From Dictyophora rubrovolvata (Eukaryota; Basidiomycota; Agaricomycetes; Phallales; Phallaceae): DNA of 64,000 nt. The stretch spans positions 930,001-994,000 of the forward strand of contig CP114123.1 of the NCBI GenBank assembly GCA_029959195.1, given 5' to 3'. Under the pieces are notes generated by a model that had not been told where the DNA came from, did not search any database, and worked only from the letters and a program-made list of their open reading frames with translations. Positions within the stretch are counted from its first letter, which is position 1, and every line of letters begins with the position of its first letter. Positions 33,411-44,581 of this stretch are shown one piece after another. The position numbers and the translations under genes are program-made.

Positions 33411-33944
33411 TCATGGGATTTTTTTATCAAGTGCTACTATTACATTATAGTCGATGCGTCGGGTCATGGTTATCTGTGCTATTTTTCTCAAAGTAACATG
33501 GCAATATTGGTTAGAGGGTAGATTTAATCGGGACAATTGCGAGTTGGTTCGGAGATGTGTTTCTTGCTCATCCGCAGCTGGTGAACTGGAATTGCTCGAG
33601 GATCTTACTACCCAAGCAACAACTGCGACAACGTCAACCGTTTCCACTTCAATATGGAGCGATAGTTCTTTACACGAAACGCCATCCTCCGTGGCCACGT
33701 TACCTACAACAGCATTTGCGCAGAGTTCAAGCGTTCGTAGCCCATCCGAATTGTCCCTATCGTACTCAAGTCTCGGACCTGCGACAGAGGAGGAACGGGC
33801 GAAGCGGATTGCGCATAATAACTCCAAGTTTAAACAATGTAGTAGTGGAACTCCCTCCAGGTTACGTTCCATCGTAACTAGTGCTTGTGAATCTCGGCCG
33901 TTGTAATCCCCGAACTCATATATATGCGCATCGTAAATTATCAC
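33411..33944. other. Overlapping open frames, unassigned
   Basis: Plus frame 33454-33906 (150 codons) is Ser/Thr-rich (TTQATTATTSTVSTSIWSDS) and ends with a charged EEERAKRIAHNNSKFK. Minus frame 33411-33944 (177 codons) covers the same bases. The plus frame would fit a cytoplasmic tail of a membrane protein like the one just upstream, but nothing links them. Only one strand, if either, can be real. Confidence 0.3.
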
Positions 33945-36900
33945 GTATGTGAATTATTTTAGTCAACACCAAAAATATCATTTCATCAACGTATGTGTTC
34001 CAGGACCCGTCCCGTACGTGTCGAGTTTCACCTGTACTTTCAATTTACGTCACTCTGGATACGCTATCAATACGGATCTAATTGGGAGCTGATTTCCCAG
34101 TGCATCAGGTTTCCAGAACAGCCGTGCGTCGTTAAGTTCGATAACTGATCTTTCTTCGAACCTGTGTCGTGGGACATCCAGTCAATTTTCCCAAATTCAT
34201 GGTAAAACGTATGCTCATCCTTCCTCGCAACCGGCCATGAGTCAAACCTCTAATCAAGTTTCGTCGTGAAACAAGCCAATCTCACTCAACCGTGGAGAAC
34301 TATCTAGTGCGTCAAGGTGTTCACTCCTAGCTCTTCCCGCTCAGTTCGTTCCACCACGAAACGGCTACTGCAGCTCCCATCCAACACAAAGATAGTGGCA
34401 TTCCTTTACTCCAGCCAGCTTCTCAGCGAAACTGTCGTCGAATCACCCTCAGCTTATTGAAATAGCACCTACATTTCCTGTAAATATATACAACATGATG
34501 ACTTGATGGGAGCGTCCTTGCGAATCATCAGGACAAGTTTGCTATCCTCGACTGTCGTTAAAATTTTGTCGTCGTTATGATAGACGGGGAACAAGAATCG
34601 TATACCTCCCCGCCGGTGTCCTTTAAGTTGTCTTAGTTTGGCGTTTTTAGTCCTAGTACATAGTCAGGATCAGAGAAATGATCGCATTGGCTCCATTGTT
34701 GATGTCTAATGGAGCCCCTGGTGTCCTTGTTAGTTGAAGTCAATTGTTGAAATGAGACTATTATAGTACTACTGCCGGTAGCCAAACGGAGTCATTTCAA
34801 GAGCCCATCAACATACCAACTTTCTTTACTAGGTTACACAGACTTGTATAATGACCCGATGTTTATATAAATGACAATGCAAGCATCTAGTCTGCATGCT
34901 GCCGGCTCGCTGGAAAAGCCAATAAACGGTCTGTATCTAACAGCTTTTGGTTCTCCCCTAAAATAAATACATGGCCTGTGCCTGCGGGTTGATTTCGGAT
35001 ATCCCAGTGGAACCATTGGGCATCATCGTCAGTTGCCAGCCTTGAGAGCCAATCTCGCGCTCATTCCATCAAAAACGCCCAAAATACATACAAAATGGGA
35101 TACGAGGATAAAAAGCTACATATATCGGAACATACCTGGTGCAACCTGGTTTCGCCGGCTATGACTAATACCGACATCGCACTCATTCAAGCGTTTAGTG
35201 ATGTCGTCAATTACCTTACAATCAAGTCATCCCATTTCAACAGTCGACCTAGGCGAGTACTATGTAGCTTTCATCGACCTTTCCCTTGGTGGGAAGGGAA
35301 ATGTTTTCTTTAAATGTGAAACCGGCAAGGTACATCGTAGGCAAGGGCGGTCTGGTTGCCGAGGCGGCCTTGGTCAGCGTTTAAAGAAGCAAATCGATAA
35401 AAATGCAAGAAATCATATCATTTTAAGATCCAGACTCCAGCATTCTTTACACTTCGTAGAAATAAGAAGGGTAAATATCATCACGGATATTGGAGCGAAA
35501 ATATTGACGAAGCAGAAAGGATAGCCAACATCATTTGTTTTTTTATCGGGGTTCAGCTCAGCGACTTGACCCATGTGCTACTTTGAAGGTGGCCATTTGA
35601 ACAAACCTGATTGAAAGACGGGGCCTTTCACAAACGAGACAGATTTATTTTAAACCTTAACAAGATCTTCCCCTCCGGAGTAATCCTTTTTCAATGTTTT
35701 CGTCGATGAAACTGAAAAATAAGGCAGTAAAGAAGTGAACGTCGATGATGACTTGAAGGACATTTATGATTGGATTGTGGTTGGACGAAAATCGAGTTCA
35801 AACTCCGGTCAAGAGTGCTTCCAGTATTTTAAAGCCGACCTTCTCTATGATTCGCTGCATTCCGCGTTATTCAGTTATCAAGGTTAACATCTCTTGCGTC
35901 AAGATATCGAATAACTATCTTTCTTACAATCCTGAAAAGAAGCAGAGCTGGATGAGATAAACCCAAAGTTTTGGTTTTGATACGCAGTTCAAGTTGACAC
36001 GACGCAAGTTTTCATCAGCCTCCGGCACCGCTCAAACCTATTCTCGAACAGATAGAACGCCCTAATTCTATAAGCTGGAGCATGTGCTTTTGGGTGAAAG
36101 GTAGCATGCAATGGTTAGACATGAGGTATGTCAGGGTATGTCCTTTGTTCATCCTCCGAGCATGCTGCGGAAACCACTACGGCATCGTTAGGGCAACTTC
36201 CGTGTCAATTAATGATGGACGCTCTTACTTGCTCAAATAGGCACGATCAAACAGTCAGTTGGACCAAGTGCTAGTGCATGGTACCTTTTTTGGCGTCGAA
36301 CTACGATTTGCGATGTTTCCCAGATATGTAACTTTCAGCAGTCGACTCCTTTTCACCCGAAGCCATTTCTTCCGGCTCATCATCGGACAGTGCGTTAAGC
36401 CCCTAGGGTTGATTAGGTCCCTTCGATAGAAGCTACATCGCGGGACCCACCATTAGAAAATTCTCGTGCTATTTTCATATTTTCACATACAACAATAAAT
36501 GTCGTGCTGGCTCCAATATCAGGGTTCGACAATGAACATCGAACCCGTCTGAGTATGATTTGACGTTCTTAACCATGCCGCTTTTGCATCAATACTAATT
36601 TACTTCATCTGACAAAGCTCAATGTCGGCCGATGAACACCGTCGTGCGTAAGACTTTTTTCACCTTTTGATTCTTATATGAAGCCGTATAGGACACGCCT
36701 TGCCATTCTTTCATTCACCGGGATTCTGGGAAGGTAATATTTTGATTACGAGAGACATGATACATGATCAAGAGAAGCCAGGGTGGAAAGAAGCTATTAG
36801 TAGTGTGGGGTGCCAAATGTATGTAGGGATATCTTGTCGTGCCAGTGGCCCTGTGAGGAGGACGCAGCAAGGATGTCTTGTGTACGTACGTAAATTTGTA

Positions 36901-37217
36901 GTACACTTTATCAATTTTGATTATTGGTCCTCTTAACTAACAGCCTAGTTCGGATATTTCTTTCAATACAACCTGCACAACGTCAACATCAGTTTCGAGG
37001 ATACAGAAGGAGTCGTTCGTTTGTAACGAGCGACCATGAACCCGTCTGTTGGAGCATTAAGGAACCGTCCGTGCGCCACTATTCCCAACCCTAGATGTTC
37101 ATGATGCAACGCAAATAAATTAACGTCTAACTGGACCTGACAAGACCTGACAGCCATTCCTGCAGGATCATCCATATATCGCACCGTACAACTCGAGCCT
37201 CCCAATGAGCTCGAGAC
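33945..37217. other. Long region without a recognised gene
   Basis: Several short frames occur. One at 35198-35524 (+, 108 codons) reads TVDLGEYYVAFIDLSLGGKG and then a basic segment. I recognise no domain in it, and it has no visible splice partners. It could hold a remnant gene around 35095-35960, but no function can be claimed. The remainder shows no repeat or coding signal that I can support. Confidence 0.3.
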
Positions 37218-37224
37218 TATAAAA
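37218..37224 (+). promoter_or_regulatory. TATA box of beta-propeller gene 1
   Basis: TATAAAA stands 72 bases ahead of the ATG at 37296, a normal distance for a fungal promoter with a short leader. No other TATA-like site is closer. Confidence 0.6.
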
Positions 37225-37295
37225 TGACAACGACACCCTTGCTTTTCATTCTCTCATAGATAGAAACCGATATCATATCGACATCCGTTTGAACC

Positions 37296-38935
37296 ATGAA
37301 GAACAGCACCACAATTTTCTCGACACTCCTCGCTGTTATCACCAGCTTTCCACTCGCCATTAATGCAAATCCTGCGGCTACGCAGGCCTCAGAGTCGGCA
37401 ATCGGTGGTGTCTATGGTGCGTCTCCCCATTATGCTGTTTATTATCCTTCTAAAAGAAATTTATCAAACATAGCTATGACCAACTCACCGACTGGAAACT
37501 TCGTTCTTGCCAGCACAATTGGCGTAGATGGTAAACTGACACTGCATACAGCAGTATCTACCAAGGGGAAAGGTATGCTTTCCTCTAGATGCCTTCGTCG
37601 TTTGTGCCAAGTTTTTCTCAATAGGCTCATCTGCAACCAACGCGACCTCCGACCCCTTGCTTTCACAAGGGTCCTTGCAGGTATCTGGAAATCGCTTGTA
37701 TGCAGTTAACGTGTGTAAATTTTTCGTAGCAAGTATTCTTTTAATATTGGTATTTATTTGTTTAGCCCGGATCCAACACTATTTCTACCTTCTCCATCAA
37801 CCCACGTAGCCCAGCCGAGCTTAGATTAGTTGGTGAACCAGTCAACTCTGGAGGCGAATTTCCTACCTCCCTCGCCGTTTCTCCACGAACAGGAGACGTA
37901 TGTGTTCTCAATGGTGGCAAAGTTAATGGTATAAAGTATGTAGTACTTTCTTCTCTTCTTTCAAAAGGCGGTTGACTGATGTTCCGGTATTTAGCTGCTA
38001 CAAACCAGATCTCGGTCGCGGTTTGATTGAAATCCCTAGAACAAAGCGTCTGCTCCATCTCGATATCACTACTCCTCCAGTTTTTCTCAACCACACGCCA
38101 TCACAAGTCCTCTTCTCCAAGGATGGGAGCACAATTTATGTTAGTGTGAAAGGAGCTCCCCCTGCAGAGGGGGGCTTCATAGCGGCATGGTCCGTCGACA
38201 CCTCCACCAGTGCCTTGTCCAACAATTTCGTGAAATCGCAGTCTTCTATCAAAGGAAGTGTTTTGTTCGCTATGGAATTTATCCCAGGCACAGATTCGAT
38301 CTTGGTGGCTAATCCTCCGGCGGGAGGGTATGAGATCTATGACTTCAAAACGCCCACTTCGGTAGCCACTAGCACTGGGGGTAGTGTTCCTGGACAAATG
38401 TCCATTTGCTGGCTTCAGTTTAGCAATCAAACAGGGAGTTTCTATCTGGTCGTAAGTTTGGCAAATTAATAGCGGTCTATGACACGAGTCAAATCAAAAC
38501 CATGGTTGTTTTTTTCAGGATTTGGCGGGCGGAATAATAACTGAACTTACAGTTGATAAAAACCTTCAAGGCTCTATTATTAGACAATATCCTCAAGGCA
38601 AAAACACCGGACCCAACGATGTCCAAGTTGGAACAGTGCTTGGAAAAGAGTAAGTGAAGACATAATAATATTCATCGTCAGATTGTTTTCTGACAACGCT
38701 CTTGCAACCAATAGTCACCTTTACATGCTTGCCGCCGGAACAAAGTCCGTAATTGTGTTATCACTCGACGGACCGGGAAACGCCAACACCGTCCAATCTT
38801 TGGATTTGACTCCATTAGCAAAAGGAAGTGTCGTGATTGGTATGGAACCGAAGCAATTTTCTATACACGACTTGCTTAACACAGCCGTTTACAGAGTCCC
38901 GCTCTCTGCAAGGTCTCGCAGTGTATATTCCTTAA
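37296..38935 (+). CDS. Secreted beta-propeller protein, lactonase-like, paralogue 1
   Basis: It codes a secreted protein of the fungal family resembling 6-phosphogluconolactonase/3-carboxymuconate cyclase propellers, whose substrate is unknown. A signal peptide is plain (MKNSTTIFSTLLAVITSFPL, cut near NANP). Conserved blocks follow: MTNSPTGNFVLAS, SLQVSGNRLYAVN, NTISTFSINP, GEFPTSLAVSPRTGDVCVLN, CYKPDLGRGL, SKDGSTIYVSVKG, FIAAWSVD, SICWLQFSNQTG, QYPQG, LYMLAAGTKSVIVLSLDGPG and the C-terminal SRSLQGLAVYIP ending at 38935. Blocks join through short introns, one at 37711-37765 (GT-AG, 55 bases). No break was found. Length is about 380-390 residues, as in the family. A second copy follows 1.6 kb downstream in the same direction. 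Confidence 0.85.
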
Positions 38936-40572
38936 GTGATGGGCGTGGTCAAGCAGCCAAAGGCGTCCAATGTATATAATTTATGTGAAATTGTGGGAAA
39001 AGCCATCTTGGTTATGTAGATTACATTGATTGTGAATACTTGAACTGATGTCATTTACTTTTGAGAATAGAGATGTATTTGGAAATTCAAATAATAGTGA
39101 TGATTGTAATAGTCACAATGAAATATATATATAAGCGAACTCCTGTTGCGATGGTAGAGTGCGCGACCGGGGACCCGATGTTCCAATGGGTAAATTTGTT
39201 CTTTCTCCGGAGTCCCGGATGAGTCACGCACTGGCTGTAGCGGCGACCACATCACGTATATAATAACTTTCCAGCGTCGATCCTCCAGCGCTGCCTTAAT
39301 CATGTATTTTCGAACAAATGGGGAAACCGTGAAGAATATACTGCTAAATGAAAAGTGGCTGGAAATAAGGTATGTCTGCACCGTGTACTAAATTATTCAT
39401 TTTAATTGGACACTGAGCTTATTTACAATAGGTATATTTACATATAACTATATTTGTCCCATAATTATTCTAGGTACTAGTCAGCGTCGCATCCGAACTT
39501 GAATCGGATTACTATATAAAGCATATAATAGGTCAAATATTTGTTCGACACTTATTTATGTTTCCAACCTCAAAACAATCTAACGAGTCAAAATATCATT
39601 TAATTCTCCCGAGACGATGTATGATCGAGCAATCCGGTGTATGACGAGGTATTTGCACAGCTTGACCACATTCAAGCCATGTGGTACCAATATGAACCCC
39701 CGGCTGTCTTGGCCTCCACAGCGCATGGGTCCCAATATATACACGCTCGCCCAATAAACGGGGTGCAAACTAGGCGTTTGCATAGACCTTACGACCCGAA
39801 ACACCCGTCTGTTGAACAAATCAGATTTTCCCTTTTTCACCTGCTGCCAATTCCTTCTGGCTCTGATGATATTACGGAGACTTTACTCCTCAATTCGATT
39901 TCCAGGCATAAACTCGAGTTTTGGGTTTTAGACTGTATATACACACAATACTTCAGATGTTCTGTAATCCATTAATGGACATTTAACAATGAAAATTCGG
40001 ATGAAAATTGGGTGACAAATCTTCTTATTCCAACAGGGAATACTTGGTGTGTTGGGCGATAGTAATGCTCGTGTATAACTCATAATTTGATTTGGAATAA
40101 TCTCTTTTTGCCCCCGCCCGGACCCGCTTAATAGGTGTCCGATATGAGTTGGGTTTTTCATATCTTGATTTGGCTATGTTCTATCACCGGATATGAAGTC
40201 CTACAGTGTGGTACCAGTGTGCACCGGGGTCGGAGTTCTCACATAACCAATCACTTTTGTTGGATGCGCAAGTCCGATACCGCAAGCCTTATTAGATCCC
40301 TGCGTTCGAAATTACTATGTACATGCTAATAGCCCTTATACCCAAACGGTTGCATGGCGCAAGTAGTTTTACAATCAGATTGTCACTCAGTGGTCAATTT
40401 GCCGGCTCCTAGGGCGGCCTATTGCGCTTGGTCAGGCCGATCTGTCAAGGAAAACAAATGTAAAACCAGAAACCAGAAACCAGAATCAGGTGTTGTATAA
40501 CGCAAGGCTTTAAAAATGCGAGCGTAAGTTTCAGGTTTTCTCCATCCCCTCACTCATTGATTTTCTTGAGTC
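38936..40572. other. Spacer between the two beta-propeller genes
   Basis: Several short frames are open on both strands but none is recognised. The proximal promoter of the second gene probably includes CTTTAAAAATG near 40510. No repeat was identified. Confidence 0.4.
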
Positions 40573-42185
40573 ATGATGAAGAGCATCCAAAGCGTCATTT
40601 CAACGACACTCCTGGCCTTCCTAATCCACTCTCCGCTTTCCACTAATGCCAGTCCTGCAACTAATGCAGTCCCACAGCGGAATTCTGGTGCTGTTTATGG
40701 CATGTCGTCAATTTTCCGTATTCTATCCTATTTCTGAATATTTATTCCACAAAGTTATGACCAATTTCCCAACTGGAAATTTCATCCTTAGTAGCGCAAT
40801 TGGTACAGACGGCAAATTGACCCTCGGTAGTGCGGTATCTACCAGAGGGAATGGTAATATTATTCTCAAACCATCATCTTCTACGTATGTTGATTTTACT
40901 GAAAATAGGCTCGTCTAAGATTGGGGGTACTGCCGATCCTTTAGGTTCACAAGATAGTTTGCAGGTTGCCGGAGATTATTTATATGCAGTGAATGCAAGT
41001 GGCTTTACTCTTTTCTTTTACAGCATTCCTTACTATATTCTTCTATTAGGCTGGATCTAACACTATTTCCACATTCTCCATCAATCCAGGTAACCCCACC
41101 GAGCTTTCTTTAGTTGGCGAACCAGTCAATTCTGGGGGCGAGGTCCCCATTTCCGTTGCTGTTTCTTCACAGACAGGTCAAGTGTGCGTTCTCAATGGTG
41201 GTGCGATCAATGGTGTAAAGTATGTTAATCTCTTCTTCAAAGGAAGATATGCTGAGTAACTCTTGAATTTCCAGCTGTTACAAACCAGATTCCCAACACG
41301 GTTTAGTCGAAATCCCCGAAACAAATCGTCAGCTTCACCGTAATGTCACTACTCCTCCAGCCGGGTCACTTGTTGACGAGCCATCGCAAGTTATCTTTTC
41401 AAGGGATGGGTCCACACTTTATGCGGCTGTGAAAGGATCCACAACAGAAACAGGCTTCATTGCAGCATGGGGCGTTGATCCACGCACCGGGGCCTTATCC
41501 CAAAATATTGTCAAGTCGCTTACTCCCAGTGGAGGTGATCCATTCGGCTTAACTCTCATAGAAGGCACAAACTCGCTACTTGTGGCTGATCCAAACGTGG
41601 GATTTGACATCTTTGACTACGAGACTCCACTCTCTGTAGCGAATAGCACTGGAATTGTCGTCCCTGGACAAGAGGCCATCTGTTGGGTTCGACATAGCAA
41701 GCAAACAGGGAATTATTATTTCATTGTGAGTTTTTTGTTCAACGCAATATAAGTTGAACACGTCATTGATTTATTGACATAGGACATAGCTACCGGAGTC
41801 GTGACTGAAGTGCACATTGGTAACGAGCTACAGAGCTCTATTGTTAGACAATACCCTCAGGGCACAAACGCTACATTGGCCGAGGAACAGATTGGAACAG
41901 TTCTCGGAAAGGAGTAAGAACATAAATCTCTTGTCGAGTTTTGTTTTGATGATTTATATTAGCTACCTTTACCTACTCGCTTCTGGGACAAGGTCGATCT
42001 ATGTGCTATCATTAGAAGGACCGGGTAACGCTATTACCATCCAACATTTGGATTTGACTCCGTTAGCAAATTTAGGAGGAGTCATTATTGGTATGATTCT
42101 ATAAATTATTTCCTTCAACATGACTCAACAAAGATTGATACTAGAAACCTCCTTTTTGGAAGGTATCGCCGTGTACACTTCTTGA
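40573..42185 (+). CDS. Secreted beta-propeller protein, lactonase-like, paralogue 2
   Basis: Tandem paralogue of the gene at 37296, with the same exon plan. The signal peptide is MMKSIQSVISTTLLAFLIHSPL. Blocks in order: MTNFPTGNFILSSAIGTDGK, SLQVAGDYLYAVN, NTISTFSINPGNP, VPISVAVSSQTGQVCVLN, CYKPDSQHGL, SRDGSTLYAAVKG, FIAAWGVDPRTG, VADPNVGFDIFDYE, AICWVRHSKQTG, VRQYPQG, LYLLASGTRSIYVLSLEGPG and the C-terminal ETSFLEGIAVYTS, ending at 42185. The intron at 40995-41049 uses a GC donor (GCAAGT), while the matching intron in paralogue 1 has the same length and a GT donor. All introns can be spliced in frame. Likely functional and secreted. Confidence 0.85.
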
Positions 42186-42373
42186 ACGACAGCGATTTCG
42201 GTCAAGTAATTATTAAAGCCGTCCTAGATAGTAGATGTGTGTACTCTTCATTTAATTAGTGACGAGCGATATAGACTAGATGCGTAATAGTTACTTCCGG
42301 AAATAAAGATGTAATATGGAATTCATATGACAATTTGCAATACAAATACAGCAAATTTTATATACATATTTTC
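42186..42373. other. Convergent 3' spacer
   Basis: Only about 190 bases separate the stop of the second beta-propeller gene (+) from the stop of the MBL-fold gene (-). The two genes are convergent and may overlap in their untranslated ends. Confidence 0.5.
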
Positions 42374-43342
42374 CTATGCTTTCGGACTGATAAAACCTGG
42401 CAAAAAACTCGCGCCACCCTTATTTGCATCATACCATTCATAATCATGCGCAATAAGAACAAGAACGTCTTTCATCTTGCGAAGTGTCTTCACTCGTTCA
42501 AGATGCGCTTCGGCAGCATCTTTATCGACATGCATACAATCAATAATCTCTCCCTTTTCGTTCTGTCGATAATAGAATTTTCCGTCTCCGTCCAATAGAT
42601 GGAGATGATGGCAACTGTCTCCTCCAAGCAGGATCCATCCCCCTGTTGAAGAAGTTCGAGCTAAAACATTTATGTGACCCTCCAAGTGACCAGGCGCATC
42701 GACGATATATAACGAGCCGTCACCAAATAGATCGTAAGCACGAGAAAACTCGCCTATTGATGTCGAGAACTCCGAATCCCCTAAGAAACGCGTTCGTCCG
42801 TCATTGGGAACGGAAGTGCCGAGGTACTGGGACTTGGGATTCTGCGGATAGGGGTCTCGCAATAGTTTGCGAGCGGCTTCACCGACCATGAAAGTTGATT
42901 TAGGAAACCATGAAGCATCTCCGATGCTAAAGATAATGATGTAAGTTTGAATCCGGAAATGTGAGCTCAAACAAACGCACTGATCAAAGTGAAGATGGCT
43001 TATAATGATATAAGTTATATCATCAAGACTGACCCCGCCTTTGATAAGAGATTCGGAAATGTCCTGCTGCACTGTAACAGGCATTTCATTCGCTATGAAT
43101 TGCTGCACGCCAGACGGATAACTCTCTATATCCTTTCTAAGGCCTAGGTCAAAGACTACTTTTGTTCTGGTTTTTGAGTGCGTCAGAAGGAACGCTAAAG
43201 ACGGGACTACGTTTCGTTCTGTTTCGGGTGCACCTGTCAGGACAATGCCTGCTCGAATATCCAGGTGGCCGCCTTTGAGAGCTGATACAAGCATGTAAAC
43301 TTGATCTGCATTTGGAGGCGGAAGGCTCGGGCTTGCAGTCAT
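42374..43342 (-). CDS. Metallo-beta-lactamase-fold hydrolase, AHL-lactonase-like
   Basis: It codes a zinc hydrolase of the MBL superfamily, closest in pattern to N-acyl-homoserine-lactone lactonases and related fungal enzymes. Two exons (42981-43342 and 42374-42926) are joined by a GT-AG intron (42927-42980). Splicing restores the metal motif SHLHFDHIGD; read through, it would be HLHFDQ. Other metal ligands are in VDAPGHLEGHINVL and GGDSCHH, and the C-terminus has VLIAHDYEW. The N-terminus is MTASPSLPPPNADQVYMLVS, with no signal peptide, so probably cytosolic. The product is 304 residues, normal for the family. The real substrate could be another lactone or ester. A MITE lies in its leader. 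Confidence 0.88.
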   Translation of the reverse strand: MTASPSLPPPNADQVYMLVSALKGGHLDIRAGIVLTGAPETERNVVPSLAFLLTHSKTRTKVVFDLGLRKDIESYPSGVQQFIANEMPVTVQQDISESLIKGGVSLDDITYIIISHLHFDQCVCLSSHFRIQTYIIIFSIGDASWFPKSTFMVGEAARKLLRDPYPQNPKSQYLGTSVPNDGRTRFLGDSEFSTSIGEFSRAYDLFGDGSLYIVDAPGHLEGHINVLARTSSTGGWILLGGDSCHHLHLLDGDGKFYYRQNEKGEIIDCMHVDKDAAEAHLERVKTLRKMKDVLVLIAHDYEWYDANKGGASFLPGFISPKA

Positions 43343-43377
43343 ACTAAAGACTGACGCAGGCGCGTGAGACGCAACTA

Positions 43378-43546
43378 CACGCCCAACTGGGGGGACAGGT
43401 TATTTTCACCTGATCTAGCTTCAATTCAGTTCTCTATTCAGTCGTCAGCGTCAAATCTTAAGCGGCATCAAGCGGATTGTTGTGATTTGCCCATTCCAGG
43501 TTTTGCTAGATCAGGTGAAAATAACCTGCACCCTCAGTTGGGCGTG
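43378..43546. mobile_element. MITE with TA target, in the 5' leader of the MBL gene
   Basis: About 170 bases with terminal inverted repeats of about 43 bases (CACGCCCAACTG...GGTTATTTTCACCTGATC), nearly perfect, flanked by TA on both sides (43376-43377 and 43547-43548). The middle has no coding frame. The TA target suggests a Tc1/mariner-mobilised element. It is not related in sequence to the Tc1 element at 22867. Confidence 0.8.
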
Positions 43547-43574
43547 TAGGAATGGTTAGAATATTACACTGGTG

Positions 43575-43582
43575 TTTATATA
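43575..43582 (-). promoter_or_regulatory. Probable TATA box of the MBL gene
   Basis: Read on the minus strand the site is TATATAAA. It is about 233 bases ahead of the start codon at 43342. Without the MITE the distance would be about 60 bases, the usual range, so the MITE appears to have pushed promoter and start codon apart. Confidence 0.5.
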
Positions 43583-43868
43583 GAAACAAGGGCTATATCG
43601 GAATCTAATGCATGGAGTCCGAGTTTAAATTTAGAGGGCCTGGGAGTTGCTGTTGTACATGTGATGCCAAGCATTTGTCAGGCTAACGAATCTCGATAAG
43701 CGATTGGAAATCACCTGAAATATGGGTGAGCAAATGTTAGTACATGGATTATTCGATGGCTACTACACTCAAATTGCTGAAGCAAAATATAATAGTGTCC
43801 CACGACTGTCCGTAAGCATCCCATGACTGTCTGTAACGGTTGTGCCATCCAGCCACGTCTAGGGCTCG

Positions 43869-44539
43869 TGTTACATATGGTGGCCCGAAGCTATTCCGGA
43901 TAGTTCCGAAGAAGTCCGGACCATGGGGTCAGACGGGAGACGGAGTACTGAAGTACAGGGTGAGGGACTTGGCTTCAACTTATATGTTGCACCCACTCGC
44001 CCAGCTTATGATATCCCTCGATTTCGGAATATGAGGAAGTACGCAAGTACGTACAAGTCCGACGATGTGTGATACGACGACGGAGTACAAGTCCACGTCG
44101 TCGAAGACGATGTGAATGATAAGTACGAGTTGACTCAAACGTTAAGTCCAAGCCAAACTACACAATACAGATTAAGAGTACGAGATGGACTAGAGATGAG
44201 AGAGTAACTGATTAAACTGATTATATTCAGACTGAGGATCCACAGCTGAGGGAGCTGGGGTTTAAATACAGGAGGGAGCGGAACTACGTAAATGGGGATA
44301 ATGACAAATAAGGGAAAGTGGGAATTGACTAGTGCAAGCCAAGATGACAACCAGGTACCTTATTACTAAGCGAGCGGAATACACATCCCCTTAAGGAAGA
44401 TGTCTGATATGGAGTACAGATGGAGTACGGATGGAGTATGGATGGAGTATGGGTCTCGGAGTTAAGAGGAAATACGGGGTATGTAGTACGGGATTCGGGA
44501 TAGTCCGGGTTTGGACTCTGGGGCACGCGGAGCGTGACA
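43869..44539 (+). mobile_element. Solo LTR of family C
   Basis: 671 bases, TGTTACATATGG...GAGCGTGACA, with 5-base target duplication GCTCG/GCTTG (43864-43868 and 44540-44544, one transition). The TATA-like GGTTTAAATACAGG is at about 44258. It is the most complete family C copy in this window. Confidence 0.88.
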
Positions 44540-44581
44540 GCTTGGCACCATACCCATATGAGTCATATTTATGGCACCCGT

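Noticed and set aside
33411-33944. 177-codon minus-strand frame as a gene
   Set aside because: It overlaps a Ser/Thr-rich plus frame of similar length, has no recognisable domain, and neither strand has supporting context.
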